NCBI RefSeq assembly: GCF_000803315.1
Contig: NZ_JRMH01000001.1
Location: 3,844,001 to 3,908,000, forward strand
Reading direction: 5' to 3'
DNA from: Pectobacterium actinidiae
GTDB taxonomy: Bacteria > Pseudomonadota > Gammaproteobacteria > Enterobacterales > Enterobacteriaceae
DNA: 64,000 nt
Positions 42,417 to 52,671 of the stretch are shown here, one piece after another; the first letter of the stretch is position 1, and every line of letters starts with the position of its first letter. The position numbers were made by a program, and so were the translations under genes. The notes beneath the pieces were generated by a model. The model saw only the letters and a program-made list of their open reading frames with translations. It ran no database searches and was not told the origin of the DNA.

Positions 42417-43187
42417 TTATCCGTTTAACACCTGCCATAGCAGATGGCGGTAAACGGGCATCAGCGGGTGCTGAATCAGTACGATCAACAAAGCAACCGC
42501 CGCCACAGATACCGCGGGCGCAACCCAGCGCAGACGTCTGAGCGGCATCTTTCTGCTAAACCAGTCACGATGTTTACGCTTATCACTGCGCCACCAACGC
42601 CAGTTTAGCCAGCCAGCCCCCCACACCACGACGGCAGTAATTAGCAGCAGCCACTTAAATCCTGCGCTGTTCGTCCCCGCAGGAATATCAATCGCCACGC
42701 CAGCCAGAATGCCGGGTAAAAAATAAGCCGGTGGCCACAGCAGGCAGCCGATGATATTCGGTACGGCAAATTTATAAGGCGGTAACCCCAACATCCCCGC
42801 CACCATTGGGATGAGCGGACGCGTCGGGCCGACGAAACGCCCGATCAGTATCGTCGGCATCGGATGCTGATACAGGGCATATTCTGTTTTATTCAACAAC
42901 GCCTGGTACTTTTTCAGGAAAGACCAGTTATGCAACGGTGCCTTAAAACGCATGCCGATGAAATAAGAAATCCAATCCCCTAACAGACAACCGATAATCC
43001 CGGCAGCCCACGCCGGGTAAAGCCCCGTTTGTCCGCTGCCGATCAGTGCCCCCAGCGTCGCCATCATCACCGTGCCCGGCAGCAGTAACCCCACCAGAGC
43101 CAGAGATTCCAGAAAGGCAACCAGCATGACGGCGATCAGTGAATACGCGAGTGATTGAGTAACCAGATGATCCAGCCACGCTTCCAT
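42417..43187 (-). CDS. yabI: DedA family inner-membrane protein YabI
   Basis: A DedA-family (SNARE-associated/VTT) protein; the family is tied to undecaprenyl phosphate and phospholipid flipping. The 256-residue product has about five membrane segments and the motifs FLESLALVGLLLPGTVMM, GDWISYFIGMRF, GRFVGPTRPLIPMVAGML and NIIGCLLWPPAYFLPGI. An open frame extends 40 codons upstream, but the ATG at 43187 (MEAWLDHLVTQS) fits E. coli YabI and has GTAGG before it. In E. coli yabI lies next to thiQ; here GH43 and ilvBN lie between them. Confidence 0.93.
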   Translation of the reverse strand: MEAWLDHLVTQSLAYSLIAVMLVAFLESLALVGLLLPGTVMMATLGALIGSGQTGLYPAWAAGIIGCLLGDWISYFIGMRFKAPLHNWSFLKKYQALLNKTEYALYQHPMPTILIGRFVGPTRPLIPMVAGMLGLPPYKFAVPNIIGCLLWPPAYFLPGILAGVAIDIPAGTNSAGFKWLLLITAVVVWGAGWLNWRWWRSDKRKHRDWFSRKMPLRRLRWVAPAVSVAAVALLIVLIQHPLMPVYRHLLWQVLNG

Positions 43188-43334
43188 AAAACCTACCCGT
43201 ACGTTATAAAAACAAGGATTGTCTGGATCATAGCAGAAGCCGTCAACTCCTGATTGTTGGTCAATTCTTTTGCACCAACGGGCATCAACACTTATGATAG
43301 CGGTCATTTTTTACCACTGTGCCGCACTGCCACT

Positions 43335-44915
43335 ATGTTTTTTAAACTACTCAACCATTTCGGATTACGACGCCTTATCCTACTTCTGGCAGTGGCGAGC
43401 GCCTTGGTAACACTGGCAAACAGTTTTTATGCCAGCTATCGCGTCCAACGAGAGCTTTTGATTGATAACACACTGGAAGCAAACCGCGTCTACGCCACCA
43501 AACTCGCGGCAATGACCAGCTCTTTCTTTAAAGAGGCCCAGCAACAGTTAGCCTACAGTACCAATATCGTCGCCCCACAGATGGATGATAAGGTCAGCCT
43601 GCTAAAAGAAGCCGACCGCCTACGGCTACAGACCAGCAATTTCAACTCTGTCGTCATTGCAGATGAAAAAGGTATCGTCAGAGCCACGTCTCCTGATACG
43701 TTCCAGTTAATCGGAAGAAGTCTGACAACCGAAGGCGCACTTGAAGCCTTAAGAGAAAAGCAGCCGCTTATCAGCCAGCCCTATGTCTCTGCTGCCAATA
43801 ACTTCATTGTGCTGATATCTGCGCCGATCTTCACGCGAGATGGCCGTTACAAAGGGTTTATCGGGGGATCAATTTACCTTAAACAGCCAAGCGTGCTTAA
43901 TACGCTCTTAGACAAACACTATTATCGCGACGGTTCTTATATTTACGTCACCGATAAGAACAAAAGAATGCTGTATCACCGCGATATCGAACGGATTGGT
44001 AAAACAGAGACCAATAATCTGGAGATCGACGCACAGCATGAGAAGAATGGCAGCCAGCATATGCTGAACTATCTGGGTGAGAAGATGTTAGCGGGCTATG
44101 CCGTTGAGCCGACCTCACAGTGGCAGATTGTGGCGCTCCGCCCAACGGACATTACGCTGAAACCACTGGATGGCCTAATGCTGAACGTGCTACGCCACAC
44201 GCTCCCACTCGCGCTTTTAACCATCTTATGCGTCTGGCTGTTGGCTCGACTCATCGCCCAGCCGCTGTGGCTGTTGGCGCGCAGCGCCAATAAAATGGAT
44301 GCAACCGACGTCTCCGACGATATCAGAAATATTCACTCCTGGTATTTCGAAGCCTCCCAGCTCAAACAGGCGATGTTACTGGGTATCGATTTACTCCAGC
44401 GCAAGATTGGCAAGTTGCGTTCCGAGGCACACTCAGACCCAATGACTGAACTGCTTAATCGTCGTGGCTTAGATAGCGCTCTCCGCTACTGGCAGATGGG
44501 GCAGAAAAGTTTTGCGGTCATCGCGCTGGATATTGATCGCTTCAAACGCATCAATGACACCTATGGCCATGACGTTGGGGACAATGTCATTCGTTATTTG
44601 TCACAGTTGATTCGTACCAGCTCGCGTGATTCCGATATTCTGTGCCGCAGCGGCGGCGAAGAGTTCCTGATACTGCTGCCTGAAACCACATTGGATGTGG
44701 CACTCGACATTGCAGAGCGATTGCGGCAACGCACACAGGAATCAACGATTCCTGTCGTGGGTAGCATTACGATCTCATTAGGTGTCGCGCTATGGCAGCC
44801 GAGTGTGAGCAATATATCGATCGAGCGTACCTTCAAACTGGCGGATGAAGCCCTCTATCAGGCTAAACAGGAAGGCCGCAATCGCGTGGTTTCAGCCGTA
44901 AGCAGCGAGAGTTAA
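43335..44915 (+). CDS. Membrane diguanylate cyclase (dCache-GGDEF)
   Basis: Probably makes cyclic di-GMP, the signal for attachment versus motility. The 526-residue protein has an N-terminal membrane segment (RRLILLLAVASALVTLANSF), a large periplasmic Cache-type sensor of about 250 residues, a second membrane segment (LPLALLTILCVWLLARLI) and a GGDEF domain. The active site reads GGEEF at residues 440-444, a functional variant, and an RDSD inhibitory site lies five residues upstream at 431-434, so product feedback is expected. I use the ATG at 43335; the open frame starts earlier but gives no sensible lead. Confidence 0.9.
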   Translation: MFFKLLNHFGLRRLILLLAVASALVTLANSFYASYRVQRELLIDNTLEANRVYATKLAAMTSSFFKEAQQQLAYSTNIVAPQMDDKVSLLKEADRLRLQTSNFNSVVIADEKGIVRATSPDTFQLIGRSLTTEGALEALREKQPLISQPYVSAANNFIVLISAPIFTRDGRYKGFIGGSIYLKQPSVLNTLLDKHYYRDGSYIYVTDKNKRMLYHRDIERIGKTETNNLEIDAQHEKNGSQHMLNYLGEKMLAGYAVEPTSQWQIVALRPTDITLKPLDGLMLNVLRHTLPLALLTILCVWLLARLIAQPLWLLARSANKMDATDVSDDIRNIHSWYFEASQLKQAMLLGIDLLQRKIGKLRSEAHSDPMTELLNRRGLDSALRYWQMGQKSFAVIALDIDRFKRINDTYGHDVGDNVIRYLSQLIRTSSRDSDILCRSGGEEFLILLPETTLDVALDIAERLRQRTQESTIPVVGSITISLGVALWQPSVSNISIERTFKLADEALYQAKQEGRNRVVSAVSSES

Positions 44916-44939
44916 TTCTCGTTTCCCCTTCTTTATCTC

Positions 44940-44968
44940 GGTGATGTTCCAGGATGCTGGACATCACC
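44940..44968 (+). terminator. Hairpin after the diguanylate cyclase gene
   Basis: Stem GGTGATGT with ACATCACC and an inner CCA/TGG pair. It is followed by TGTATAAATAA, not a clean T run, so it is a moderate terminator candidate. It directly abuts the possible LexA site of polB. Confidence 0.5.
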
Positions 44969-44983
44969 TGTATAAATAACCAT
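44968..44983. promoter_or_regulatory. Possible degenerate LexA box upstream of polB
   Basis: CTG, ten AT-rich bases (TATAAATAAC), CAT: it matches the LexA pattern CTG-N10-CAG except for the last base. polB is a known LexA-controlled SOS gene in E. coli. The site is 49 bases before the polB start codon. Confidence 0.4.
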
Positions 44984-45032
44984 ACTTATCCTTACCATTC
45001 CCCTTATCCCGCTTGCAATAAAAGGCCGCTTA

Positions 45033-47399
45033 GTGACTCAGGTTCGTCAGGGGTTTCTACTGACCCGCCACTGGAACGACACACCAGCAGGCACGCAGGT
45101 TGAATTCTGGCTGGCCACCGATGAGGGCCCGCTGCTCGCACGGCTGCCGGTACAAGAAGCCATTGCCTTTATTCCTGCACAGCAGGAAACCCGTGCAAGA
45201 ACGCTTTTACAGCATGAAAAACGCTGGCAGTTAAAACCGCTCGCCATGCAGGATTTCCACCATCAGCCGCTGCTGGGACTATATTGCCCGCAATACCGAC
45301 AGCTGCTACGGCTGGAAAAGTTGCTGCGTGAAGGAGGCGTTCTGGTCTACGAAGCGGATATTCGCCCGACAGAACGCTTTCTGATGGAGCGCTTTATCAC
45401 CGCGCCCGTGTGGTTTAGCGGTACCCCAATGTCAGATAGCGTGATGACGGAAGTCCGCATGAAACCGAATCCCGATTACCGCCCGACGCTCAAACTGGTG
45501 TCGTTGGATATCGAGACCACCCGCCACGGCGAGCTTTACTGCATCGGGCTGGAAGGCTGCGGACAGCGCCAGGTTTACATGCTCGGCCCGCCGAACGGTA
45601 CGCCTGCCGAACATGAAGATTTTACTCTTGAGTACGTCGCCAGCCGCCCGCTGCTGTTGGAAAAACTGAATGCCTGGATGCAGCAACACGATCCCGATGC
45701 CATCATCGGCTGGAATCTGGTGCAGTTTGACCTGCGAGTCCTGCAAAAACATGCCGAGCGCTACAACATTCCGCTCAAATTGGGGCGTAACGGACAGACG
45801 TTAGAATGGCGGGAACACGGTTTTAAACAGGGGCATTTTTTTGCCAGCGCCACTGGCCGTTTAATTATTGACGGCATTGAAGCGCTCAAATCTGCGACGT
45901 GGAACTTTGCGTCGTTTAGTCTGGAATTTGTCGCGCAATCGCTGCTCGGGGAAGGCAAAGCAATCGACACGCCCTATCAGCGAATGGATGAAATCGACCG
46001 TCGTTTTGCCGAAGATAAGCCCGCTCTCGCTCGCTATAACCTGCAAGACTGCGAATTGGTCACGCGTATTTTCGACAAAACCGAGTTGCTGCCTTTCTTG
46101 CTGGAACGCGCTAGCGTCACCGGGCTGGCGGCCGATCGCAGCGGGGGTTCCGTCGCCGCATTTTACCATCTCTATTTACCACGTATGCATCGTATGGGTT
46201 ATGTTGCCCCGAATCTGGGTGACGTCCCGCTTGAAGCCAGTCCCGGCGGATTTGTGATGGATTCGCGTCCAGGACTGTATGATTCGGTACTCGTGCTGGA
46301 CTACAAGAGCCTCTACCCTTCGATCATCCGCACGTTCCTGATCGACCCGGTCGGGCTGGCGGTGGGAACACAAAATCCTGACGCCCAGCACGCTGTCCCC
46401 GGCTTTCGCGAGGCGTGGTTCTCCCGCGAACAGCACTGCCTCCCGGCGATTGTGGAGCAAATTTGGCAAGGGCGTGAAGCGGCTAAACGCACCAACAATA
46501 AGCCACTGTCTCAGGCGCTCAAGATCATCATGAATGCCTTTTATGGCGTGCTGGGCGCCACAGGTTGCCGCTTCTTCGACCCACGTCTCGCCTCCTCCAT
46601 CACCCTGCGCGGCCATGAAATCATGCGCCAAACGCGCGAACTGATCGAGGAACAAGGCTATCAGGTGATTTATGGCGATACCGACTCCACCTTTGTCTGG
46701 CTGAAGCACGCGCACAGCGAAGAAGACGCAGCAAAGATTGGCAAAACATTGGTGAAGCACGTTAACCAGTGGTGGACACAGCACCTGCACGACACCCAGC
46801 AGTTGACCAGTGCGCTGGAGCTAGAATTTGAAACGCATTTTCGCCGCTTCCTGATGCCAACGATTCGCGGCGCGGAACAAGGCAGTAAAAAACGCTACGC
46901 CGGCCTAATCGACACGCCACAAGGCGAAAAAATGGTGTTCAAAGGGCTGGAAACCGTGCGCACCGACTGGACACCGCTGGCGCAGCAGTTTCAACAGCAG
47001 CTCTACCTGCTGATTTTTCAGCAACAGCCTTATCAAGACTGGCTGCGGAATTATGTCGATCGTACCCTGAACGGTGATTTTGACGATCTGCTGATCTACC
47101 GTAAACGGCTTCGCCGTCGGCTCGATGATTACCAACGTAACGTGCCGCCCCACGCCAGAGCCGCTAAAATTGCCGATGACTATAACCGCCAGCAAGGGCG
47201 GCCGCTGCAATACCAAAACGGCGGCTGGATCAGCTATGTAATGACCGTCAACGGCCCCGAACCGCTGGAAACCCGGCACTCACCGCTGGATTACCAGCAT
47301 TATGTCGAACGCCAGCTCCAGCCAGTCGCGGACGCCATTCTGCCTTTCCTGCACGACGATTTTGCTACACGGATAACAGGCCAGATGGGCTTGTTTTAA
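45033..47399 (+). CDS. polB: DNA polymerase II
   Basis: Family B repair and translesion polymerase of the SOS response. The 788-residue protein has the 3'-5' exonuclease motif LDIETTRHG (Asp159, Glu161), the second motif [15 protein letters not shown], the polymerase motifs [20 protein letters not shown] and YGDTDST, and the clamp-binding-type end GQMGLF. The length is close to the E. coli enzyme. The start is GTG at 45033 ([14 protein letters not shown]), with AGG seven bases before. It is upstream of rapA, as in E. coli. Confidence 0.96.
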   Translation: MTQVRQGFLLTRHWNDTPAGTQVEFWLATDEGPLLARLPVQEAIAFIPAQQETRARTLLQHEKRWQLKPLAMQDFHHQPLLGLYCPQYRQLLRLEKLLREGGVLVYEADIRPTERFLMERFITAPVWFSGTPMSDSVMTEVRMKPNPDYRPTLKLVSLDIETTRHGELYCIGLEGCGQRQVYMLGPPNGTPAEHEDFTLEYVASRPLLLEKLNAWMQQHDPDAIIGWNLVQFDLRVLQKHAERYNIPLKLGRNGQTLEWREHGFKQGHFFASATGRLIIDGIEALKSATWNFASFSLEFVAQSLLGEGKAIDTPYQRMDEIDRRFAEDKPALARYNLQDCELVTRIFDKTELLPFLLERASVTGLAADRSGGSVAAFYHLYLPRMHRMGYVAPNLGDVPLEASPGGFVMDSRPGLYDSVLVLDYKSLYPSIIRTFLIDPVGLAVGTQNPDAQHAVPGFREAWFSREQHCLPAIVEQIWQGREAAKRTNNKPLSQALKIIMNAFYGVLGATGCRFFDPRLASSITLRGHEIMRQTRELIEEQGYQVIYGDTDSTFVWLKHAHSEEDAAKIGKTLVKHVNQWWTQHLHDTQQLTSALELEFETHFRRFLMPTIRGAEQGSKKRYAGLIDTPQGEKMVFKGLETVRTDWTPLAQQFQQQLYLLIFQQQPYQDWLRNYVDRTLNGDFDDLLIYRKRLRRRLDDYQRNVPPHARAAKIADDYNRQQGRPLQYQNGGWISYVMTVNGPEPLETRHSPLDYQHYVERQLQPVADAILPFLHDDFATRITGQMGLF

Positions 47400-47447
47400 A
47401 TGAAAGTGATTCATGTTTTAAATGGCAGATATTCGTGTTTTTAAATG
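47393..47447 (+). repeat. Three degenerate 22-bp tandem repeats at the polB 3' end
   Basis: GTTTTAAATG occurs at 47393, 47415 and, with one extra T, 47437, giving a period of 22 bases. The bases between copies also share TTC.T. The first copy includes the polB stop codon. Confidence 0.55.
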
Positions 47448-47539
47448 AAAGGGGTTAATTCAAGCAACAACAAGTTTGAGGGGTGACGAACGCACCGTCA
47501 TCCATTACCATAACGCCCTTTCTGAATTTGCATCAGCAG

Positions 47540-47560
47540 CATTATCGGCACCCGATAATG
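47540..47560. promoter_or_regulatory. Inverted repeat upstream of rapA
   Basis: CATTATCGG and its exact reverse complement CCGATAATG separated by CAC, 46 bases before the rapA start. No T run follows. It could be an operator or an mRNA hairpin. Confidence 0.4.
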
Positions 47561-47606
47561 TAATCAGACACTCCTCCGACACAGACGAACATCGAGCTAA
47601 GAATTT

Positions 47607-50510
47607 ATGCCTTTTACACTTGGTCAGCGCTGGATCAGCGATACGGAAAGCGAACTTGGACTGGGAACGGTTGTTGCCGTCGATACGCGTATGATTACGC
47701 TGCTTTTCCCTGCCAGCGGTGAAAACCGACTTTATTCCCGCAGCGACGCCCCCATCACCCGCGTGATGTTCAATCCCGGCGACACCGTCACCAGCCATGA
47801 AGGCTGGCAACTCAAAGTTGATGACGTGCGAGAAGAAAAAGGGTTGCTGGTGTATTGCGGCCAACGCCTGGACGATGAAACGTCGGCGGAACTGCGTGAA
47901 GTCTTTCTGGACAGCAAACTGACGTTCAATAAACCGCAAGATCGTCTGTTCGCCGGGCAGATTGATCGTATGGATCGCTTTGCCCTGCGCTATCGCGCCC
48001 GCAAGCATCAGAACGAGCAGGCACGGCAACAATGGGGCGGATTGCGCGGCATGCGTGCCAGCCTGATCCCCCATCAGCTTCATATCGCTCACGAAGTCGG
48101 CCAGCGCCACGCGCCACGCGTTTTACTGGCGGACGAAGTCGGTCTGGGAAAAACCATTGAAGCGGGGATGATCATCCACCAGCAGTTGCTAGCGGGTCGT
48201 GCCAACCGCGTGCTCATTGTCGTGCCGGAAACCCTGCAACACCAGTGGCTGGTCGAAATGCTGCGCCGCTTTAACCTGCTGTTTTCCCTGTTTGACGACG
48301 AGCGCTATGCCGAAGCCAAACTGGACAGCAGCAATCCATTTGAAACCGAACAACTGGTGATCTGCTCGCTGGGATTTGTTCAACGCAGCGCCCAGCGCTT
48401 TACACAGCTCGTCAACGCCGATTGGGATCTGCTGGTGGTGGATGAAGCCCATCATCTGGTCTGGAACGAAGAAAGTCCTAGCCCGGAATATCAGGCCATT
48501 GAAACACTGGCACGCGCCACGCCGGCCGTTCTGCTGTTAACCGCAACGCCGGAACAGCTCGGCCAGCAGAGCCACTTTGCGCGCTTACGCCTGCTCGATC
48601 CCAACCGTTTCCACGACTACCACGAATTCGTTGCCGAGCAGCAGCAGTACCGTCCGGTTGCCGATGCCGTCACCCTGCTGTTAGCAGGCGAAAAAGCCCA
48701 AACGGCTGAGCTGAATGCGCTGAGCGACCTGCTGGGTGAGCAGGACATCGAGCCGCTGCTGAAAGCGATCAACAGCGACAGCGATGACAATCAGAAAGCG
48801 CGTCAGGAACTGATCACCATGCTGATGGATCGCCACGGCACCAGCCGTGTGCTGTTCCGTAACACCCGTCAGGGTGTTAAAGGTTTCCCGCAGCGTATCC
48901 TGCATCAAATCCGCCTGCCGCTGCCAGCGCAGTACCAAACGGCGATTAAAGTGTCCGGCATCATGAACGCAAATAAGGCGCTGGAAGTGCGCGCCCGCGA
49001 CATGCTGTATCCAGAACAAATTTACCAACAGCTTGAAGGGGACGATGCCACCTGGTGGAACTTCGATCCGCGCGTGGAATGGCTACTAAACTACCTGACG
49101 GCCAATCGTGATGAAAAAGTGCTGGTGATCTGTGCGCAAGCAGCGACGGCACTACAACTGGAGCAAGTGCTGCGCACGCGTGAAGCGATCCGCGCCGCCG
49201 TCTTCCATGAAGGGCTGTCGATTCTGGAACGCGACCGCGCCGCCGCCTATTTTGCTTCCGAAGAAGAAGGCGCACAGGTGCTGATCTGTTCAGAGATCGG
49301 TTCTGAAGGCCGTAACTTCCAGTTTGCCAGCCATTTAGTGATGTTCGATCTGCCATTCAACCCTGATCTGCTGGAACAGCGTATTGGTCGTCTGGATCGT
49401 ATCGGGCAGGCCAAAGAAATTCAGATCATGGTGCCGTATCTGGAAAATACCGCGCAGGCGTTGCTGGTTCGCTGGTATCACGAAGGATTGGATGCGTTTG
49501 AGCACACCTGCCCGACAGGTCGCACCATCTATGATGCGCACCATACGCAACTGATCGAGCGACTGACGACGGTGGGTGAACAGCAGGGGTTGGATGAGTT
49601 TATTCATGTTTGCCGTCAGCAGCACGACAGCCTGAAGCAACAGCTTGAACAAGGCCGCGATCGCCTGCTGGAAATGCATTCTAACGGTGGCGAACAGGCT
49701 CAGCTGTTGGCGCAGGCCATCGCCGAACAGGATAATGACGTCAATCTGGTGACGTTCGCCCTGAACCTGTTTGATATTGTTGGCATCAATCAGGAAGATC
49801 GCAGCGATAACCTGATCATCCTGACGCCATCCGATCATATGCTGGTGCCAGATTTCCCAGGCCTGCCGCAAGACGGCTGTACGATCACCTTCGATCGCGA
49901 TCAGGCGCTCTCCCGCGAAGACGCACAGTTTATCAGTTGGGAACACCCGCTTATCCGTAACGGACTCGATCTGGTGCTGTCCGGCGATACCGGAAGCTGC
50001 GCCGTGTCACTGCTGAAAAATAAAGCGCTGCCGGTCGGCACGTTGCTGGCCGAATTGGTTTACGTTGTGGAAGCACAAGCACCGAAGCACCTGCAACTGA
50101 CCCGCTTCTTGCCGCCAACACCGGTTCGTCTGCTGATGGACCGTAAAGGTACTAATCTGGCAGCACAGGTTGAGTTTGAGAGCTTCAACCGCCAGCTCAA
50201 CGCGGTCAATCGTCATACGTCCAGTAAACTGGTGAATGCCGTACAGGCTGACGTTCACGCGATGCTACAACAGGCAGAAGCGCTGGTAGAAACGCAGGCG
50301 CGCCAGTTGATTACCGACGCTCAAGAGCAGGCTGACCTGCAATTACGCCGCGAATTAGAACGTCTGGAAGCGCTGAAAGCCGTTAACCCCAACATTCGTG
50401 AAGATGAGTTGGTTGCACTGGAAAACCAGCGCGAGCAGGTACTCAGCAACCTCCATGAAGCAAACTGGCGTCTGGATGCTATTCGTCTGGTTGTGGTGAC
50501 GCACCAGTAA
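47607..50510 (+). CDS. rapA: RNA polymerase recycling ATPase RapA
   Basis: A Swi2/Snf2-type ATPase that binds RNA polymerase and rescues it after termination. The 967-residue protein has the N-terminal Tudor-like domains ([19 protein letters not shown]), Walker A in [13 protein letters not shown] near residue 178, the DEAHH box near residue 280, and the helicase C half with [20 protein letters not shown] and [11 protein letters not shown], followed by the long C-terminal regions. The length matches E. coli RapA (968). It follows polB after 207 bases. Confidence 0.97.
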   Translation: MPFTLGQRWISDTESELGLGTVVAVDTRMITLLFPASGENRLYSRSDAPITRVMFNPGDTVTSHEGWQLKVDDVREEKGLLVYCGQRLDDETSAELREVFLDSKLTFNKPQDRLFAGQIDRMDRFALRYRARKHQNEQARQQWGGLRGMRASLIPHQLHIAHEVGQRHAPRVLLADEVGLGKTIEAGMIIHQQLLAGRANRVLIVVPETLQHQWLVEMLRRFNLLFSLFDDERYAEAKLDSSNPFETEQLVICSLGFVQRSAQRFTQLVNADWDLLVVDEAHHLVWNEESPSPEYQAIETLARATPAVLLLTATPEQLGQQSHFARLRLLDPNRFHDYHEFVAEQQQYRPVADAVTLLLAGEKAQTAELNALSDLLGEQDIEPLLKAINSDSDDNQKARQELITMLMDRHGTSRVLFRNTRQGVKGFPQRILHQIRLPLPAQYQTAIKVSGIMNANKALEVRARDMLYPEQIYQQLEGDDATWWNFDPRVEWLLNYLTANRDEKVLVICAQAATALQLEQVLRTREAIRAAVFHEGLSILERDRAAAYFASEEEGAQVLICSEIGSEGRNFQFASHLVMFDLPFNPDLLEQRIGRLDRIGQAKEIQIMVPYLENTAQALLVRWYHEGLDAFEHTCPTGRTIYDAHHTQLIERLTTVGEQQGLDEFIHVCRQQHDSLKQQLEQGRDRLLEMHSNGGEQAQLLAQAIAEQDNDVNLVTFALNLFDIVGINQEDRSDNLIILTPSDHMLVPDFPGLPQDGCTITFDRDQALSREDAQFISWEHPLIRNGLDLVLSGDTGSCAVSLLKNKALPVGTLLAELVYVVEAQAPKHLQLTRFLPPTPVRLLMDRKGTNLAAQVEFESFNRQLNAVNRHTSSKLVNAVQADVHAMLQQAEALVETQARQLITDAQEQADLQLRRELERLEALKAVNPNIREDELVALENQREQVLSNLHEANWRLDAIRLVVVTHQ

Positions 50511-50540
50511 TGTGCCGCCCATATATGCCTCATCAGACCG

Positions 50541-50690
50541 TTGACAAATCTATTCGCCGAATGAAAACGGGAGTAACGGAATAGAAGAGTAAAGCGTTTG
50601 CGCCATGGATGGCGCAATCCGAGCTTACATGGATGTACTTGCAGCGTCTTTACGATCTATCCGTTACCCCCGCTCTGCGGACTTTGTCAG
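50541..50690 (-). repeat. 150-bp imperfect palindromic repeat, copy 2 (inverted)
   Basis: The reverse complement of this segment matches 27235-27383 along its full length. Its ends TTGACAAAT and CTTTGTCAG, with GGGAGTAACGGA and TCCGTTACCCCC inside them, form terminal inverted repeats, and the shared inner hairpin reads GCGCCATGGATGGCGC here. It is non-coding and lies 30 bases after the rapA stop. Confidence 0.85.
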
Positions 50691-50756
50691 CAACCTCTTA
50701 TGCATATATGGTTAGCCAGACTTTTCAGCACACGGATAGCTGCATATTAGGGAAAG

Positions 50757-50795
50757 CACGGGGATGAGGTTTCCGCAGGAACACCTCGCCCCGTG
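50757..50795 (+). other. Strong hairpin in the rluA leader
   Basis: CACGGGG-AT-GAGG pairs with CCTC-G-CCCCGTG, and an inner TTCC/GGAA stem closes a GCA loop: about 15 pairs with small bulges. No T run follows on either side. It lies 65 bases before rluA. Confidence 0.5.
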
Positions 50796-50860
50796 ATAAG
50801 CCCGTGTATCTCGGTCAAACAGCAACGACATCCCTGTCTCTTGCGTATTTTGGAGCGTGA

Positions 50861-51514
50861 ATGGAACCCTATAATCCGCCTACCGATCCCTGGCTGCATA
50901 TTCTGTATCAGGATCAGCACATCATGGTGGTGAATAAACCCAGCGGTCTGCTGTCGGTTCCCGGCCGCGCGCCAGAACACAAAGACAGCGTCATGAGCCG
51001 CATTCAGGCAGACTACCCGACGGCTGAATCCGTTCATCGTCTGGATATGGCAACCAGCGGCGTGATTGCCGTGGCACTCACGAAAGCCGCAGAGCGCGAA
51101 TTAAAGCGCCAGTTTCGCGAGCGCGAACCCAAGAAATACTATCTTGCCCGCGTCTGGGGACATATGGCGCAGGACGAAGGGGTTATCGACCTGCCGCTGA
51201 TCTGCGACTGGCCAAATCGCCCGAAACAGAAAGTCTGTTTTGAAACAGGAAAAGCCGCACAGACAGCGTATCAGGTACTTTCGCGTGACGCTGACGGTAC
51301 GACGCGCGTCAAGCTGATGCCGATTACCGGCCGTTCCCATCAACTGCGTGTCCACCTGCTCGCGCTAGGTCACCCCATTCTCGGCGATGGATTTTATGCG
51401 CATCCCGATGCCAAAGCACTGGCACCTCGCCTTTTACTGCATGCACAAGAACTGGCTATCACGCACCCGGCTTTCAATACCCCGATGCACTTTCGTTGCG
51501 AAGCGGATTTCTGA
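50861..51514 (+). CDS. rluA: Dual-specificity rRNA/tRNA pseudouridine synthase RluA
   Basis: Makes pseudouridine at position 746 of 23S rRNA and position 32 of some tRNAs in E. coli. The 217-residue protein has VVNKPSGLLSVPGR near residue 23, the catalytic segment VHRLDMATSG with Asp62, REPKKYYLARVWG, PLICDWPNRPKQK and ITGRSHQLRVHLLALG. It has no S4 domain, as is normal for RluA. TTGGAGCGTGA precedes the ATG. Confidence 0.96.
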   Translation: MEPYNPPTDPWLHILYQDQHIMVVNKPSGLLSVPGRAPEHKDSVMSRIQADYPTAESVHRLDMATSGVIAVALTKAAERELKRQFREREPKKYYLARVWGHMAQDEGVIDLPLICDWPNRPKQKVCFETGKAAQTAYQVLSRDADGTTRVKLMPITGRSHQLRVHLLALGHPILGDGFYAHPDAKALAPRLLLHAQELAITHPAFNTPMHFRCEADF

Positions 51515-51595
51515 GGCAAACGCGCTGGCGGTATTTTCAAATCGGGTTTGGTGGAGCGGTAAAACGGAGAAGTAATAAGAAAGGAAGGATGCGGA

Positions 51596-52486
51596 TTATT
51601 TTGTCTGATTCGCGCTTTTCAATAGTTCATAGGCAGCCTGAATATCCTGCGCTTTGCGCTTGGCCATCTCCATCATCCTCGGCGAAAGCTTTTTGGCGAC
51701 CAGCTTATCCGGATGATGTTCGCTCATGAGTTTGCGGTAAGCGCGCTTAATCGTCACGGCGTCATCGCTGCTGCGCACGCCCAACGTACGACAGGCACTT
51801 TCGACCGTAGGCCCTCGCGGCGGCGAGGCCGGGCGTTGGCCGCCATAAGAGTGTCCGTTAGAGTAGCCCCCGCTGGAATGGCCGTTACTGCGTCGCTGAT
51901 GTGATTTACCGTTCTGGCGCGATTGATTCTGCCGCGACTGCTGCCCCGAGGGACTTTCCATATTCCGCAGAAAGAACTCAAACTGTTCACGCGTCACACC
52001 CAGCTCATCGGCAATCACATACAACACGCGTCGTTCGTTCGGATGTAAAACGCCATCCACAAACGCGACCTGAAGCTGAATTTCCAGAAACATCTTAATT
52101 AAATCAAAACGTCCCAGACACGCATCGCGCAGCTTGCGTAATTTTAGTCGCAGAGGGAAATGGCTGGTCTTTCCTTCGCGGAAAGCCCGTTGAGCAGCCG
52201 TTCTGGCCTCACCAAACAGCTCAAGCCGATCCATCATTTTGGTCGCGATCTTGATATCGGCTTCCGTCACCCGACCTTTGGATTTGGTCAGGTGTCCCAT
52301 GGCCTGAAAGGTCGTGAGAAAGAACAATGACTGGCGGGTAGACTGAGCGGAAAAATAATCACGGCGACGCGATGCCCGGGCTTTGTCAATCCAATGCCCC
52401 ATCAGTAAGCCCATGATCATTCCCCAGATGCCAGCGCTTGAGACGATTCCCAGCGCCAACCCCAGCAACTTTCCCCAATACCGCAT
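51596..52486 (-). CDS. djlA: Membrane-anchored DnaJ-like co-chaperone DjlA
   Basis: A DnaK co-chaperone held in the inner membrane, linked in E. coli to the Rcs envelope stress system. The 296-residue protein has an N-terminal membrane segment ([23 protein letters not shown], about residues 8-30), a TerB-like central domain ([21 protein letters not shown]), a low-complexity linker rich in Ser, Gly, Asn and Gln at about residues 180-225, and a C-terminal J domain with HPD at about 258-260. The longer linker makes it bigger than the E. coli protein of about 271 residues. It is divergent from lptD. Confidence 0.95.
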   Translation of the reverse strand: MRYWGKLLGLALGIVSSAGIWGMIMGLLMGHWIDKARASRRRDYFSAQSTRQSLFFLTTFQAMGHLTKSKGRVTEADIKIATKMMDRLELFGEARTAAQRAFREGKTSHFPLRLKLRKLRDACLGRFDLIKMFLEIQLQVAFVDGVLHPNERRVLYVIADELGVTREQFEFFLRNMESPSGQQSRQNQSRQNGKSHQRRSNGHSSGGYSNGHSYGGQRPASPPRGPTVESACRTLGVRSSDDAVTIKRAYRKLMSEHHPDKLVAKKLSPRMMEMAKRKAQDIQAAYELLKSANQTK

Positions 52487-52671
52487 ATACTCCTCAAATC
52501 CTCATGCCGTCAGCCAAAAATTGCTTTATCATACCTGTCATTTATCTTTGCACCTAACGGCGGTGCGTATAAGCGGTGGGGATTTAACACTGGCGCAACG
52601 CTAACGAGTGATATAGTCTCTGACCGTTTGCCGGCATGATGCCCCTGATGACGGAACACCTGATACCACGT

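Larger units (their letters stand above)
50511..50860. other. Intergenic region between rapA and rluA
   Basis: 350 bases without a gene. It holds the second copy of the palindromic repeat (50541-50690) and a strong hairpin (50757-50795) in front of rluA. No clear promoter was found; TGCATATATGG near 50700 is AT-rich. Confidence 0.6.

Noticed and set aside
46176..46790. Minus-strand open frame of 204 codons inside polB
   Set aside because: Antisense of conserved polymerase motifs; no domain or start signal.
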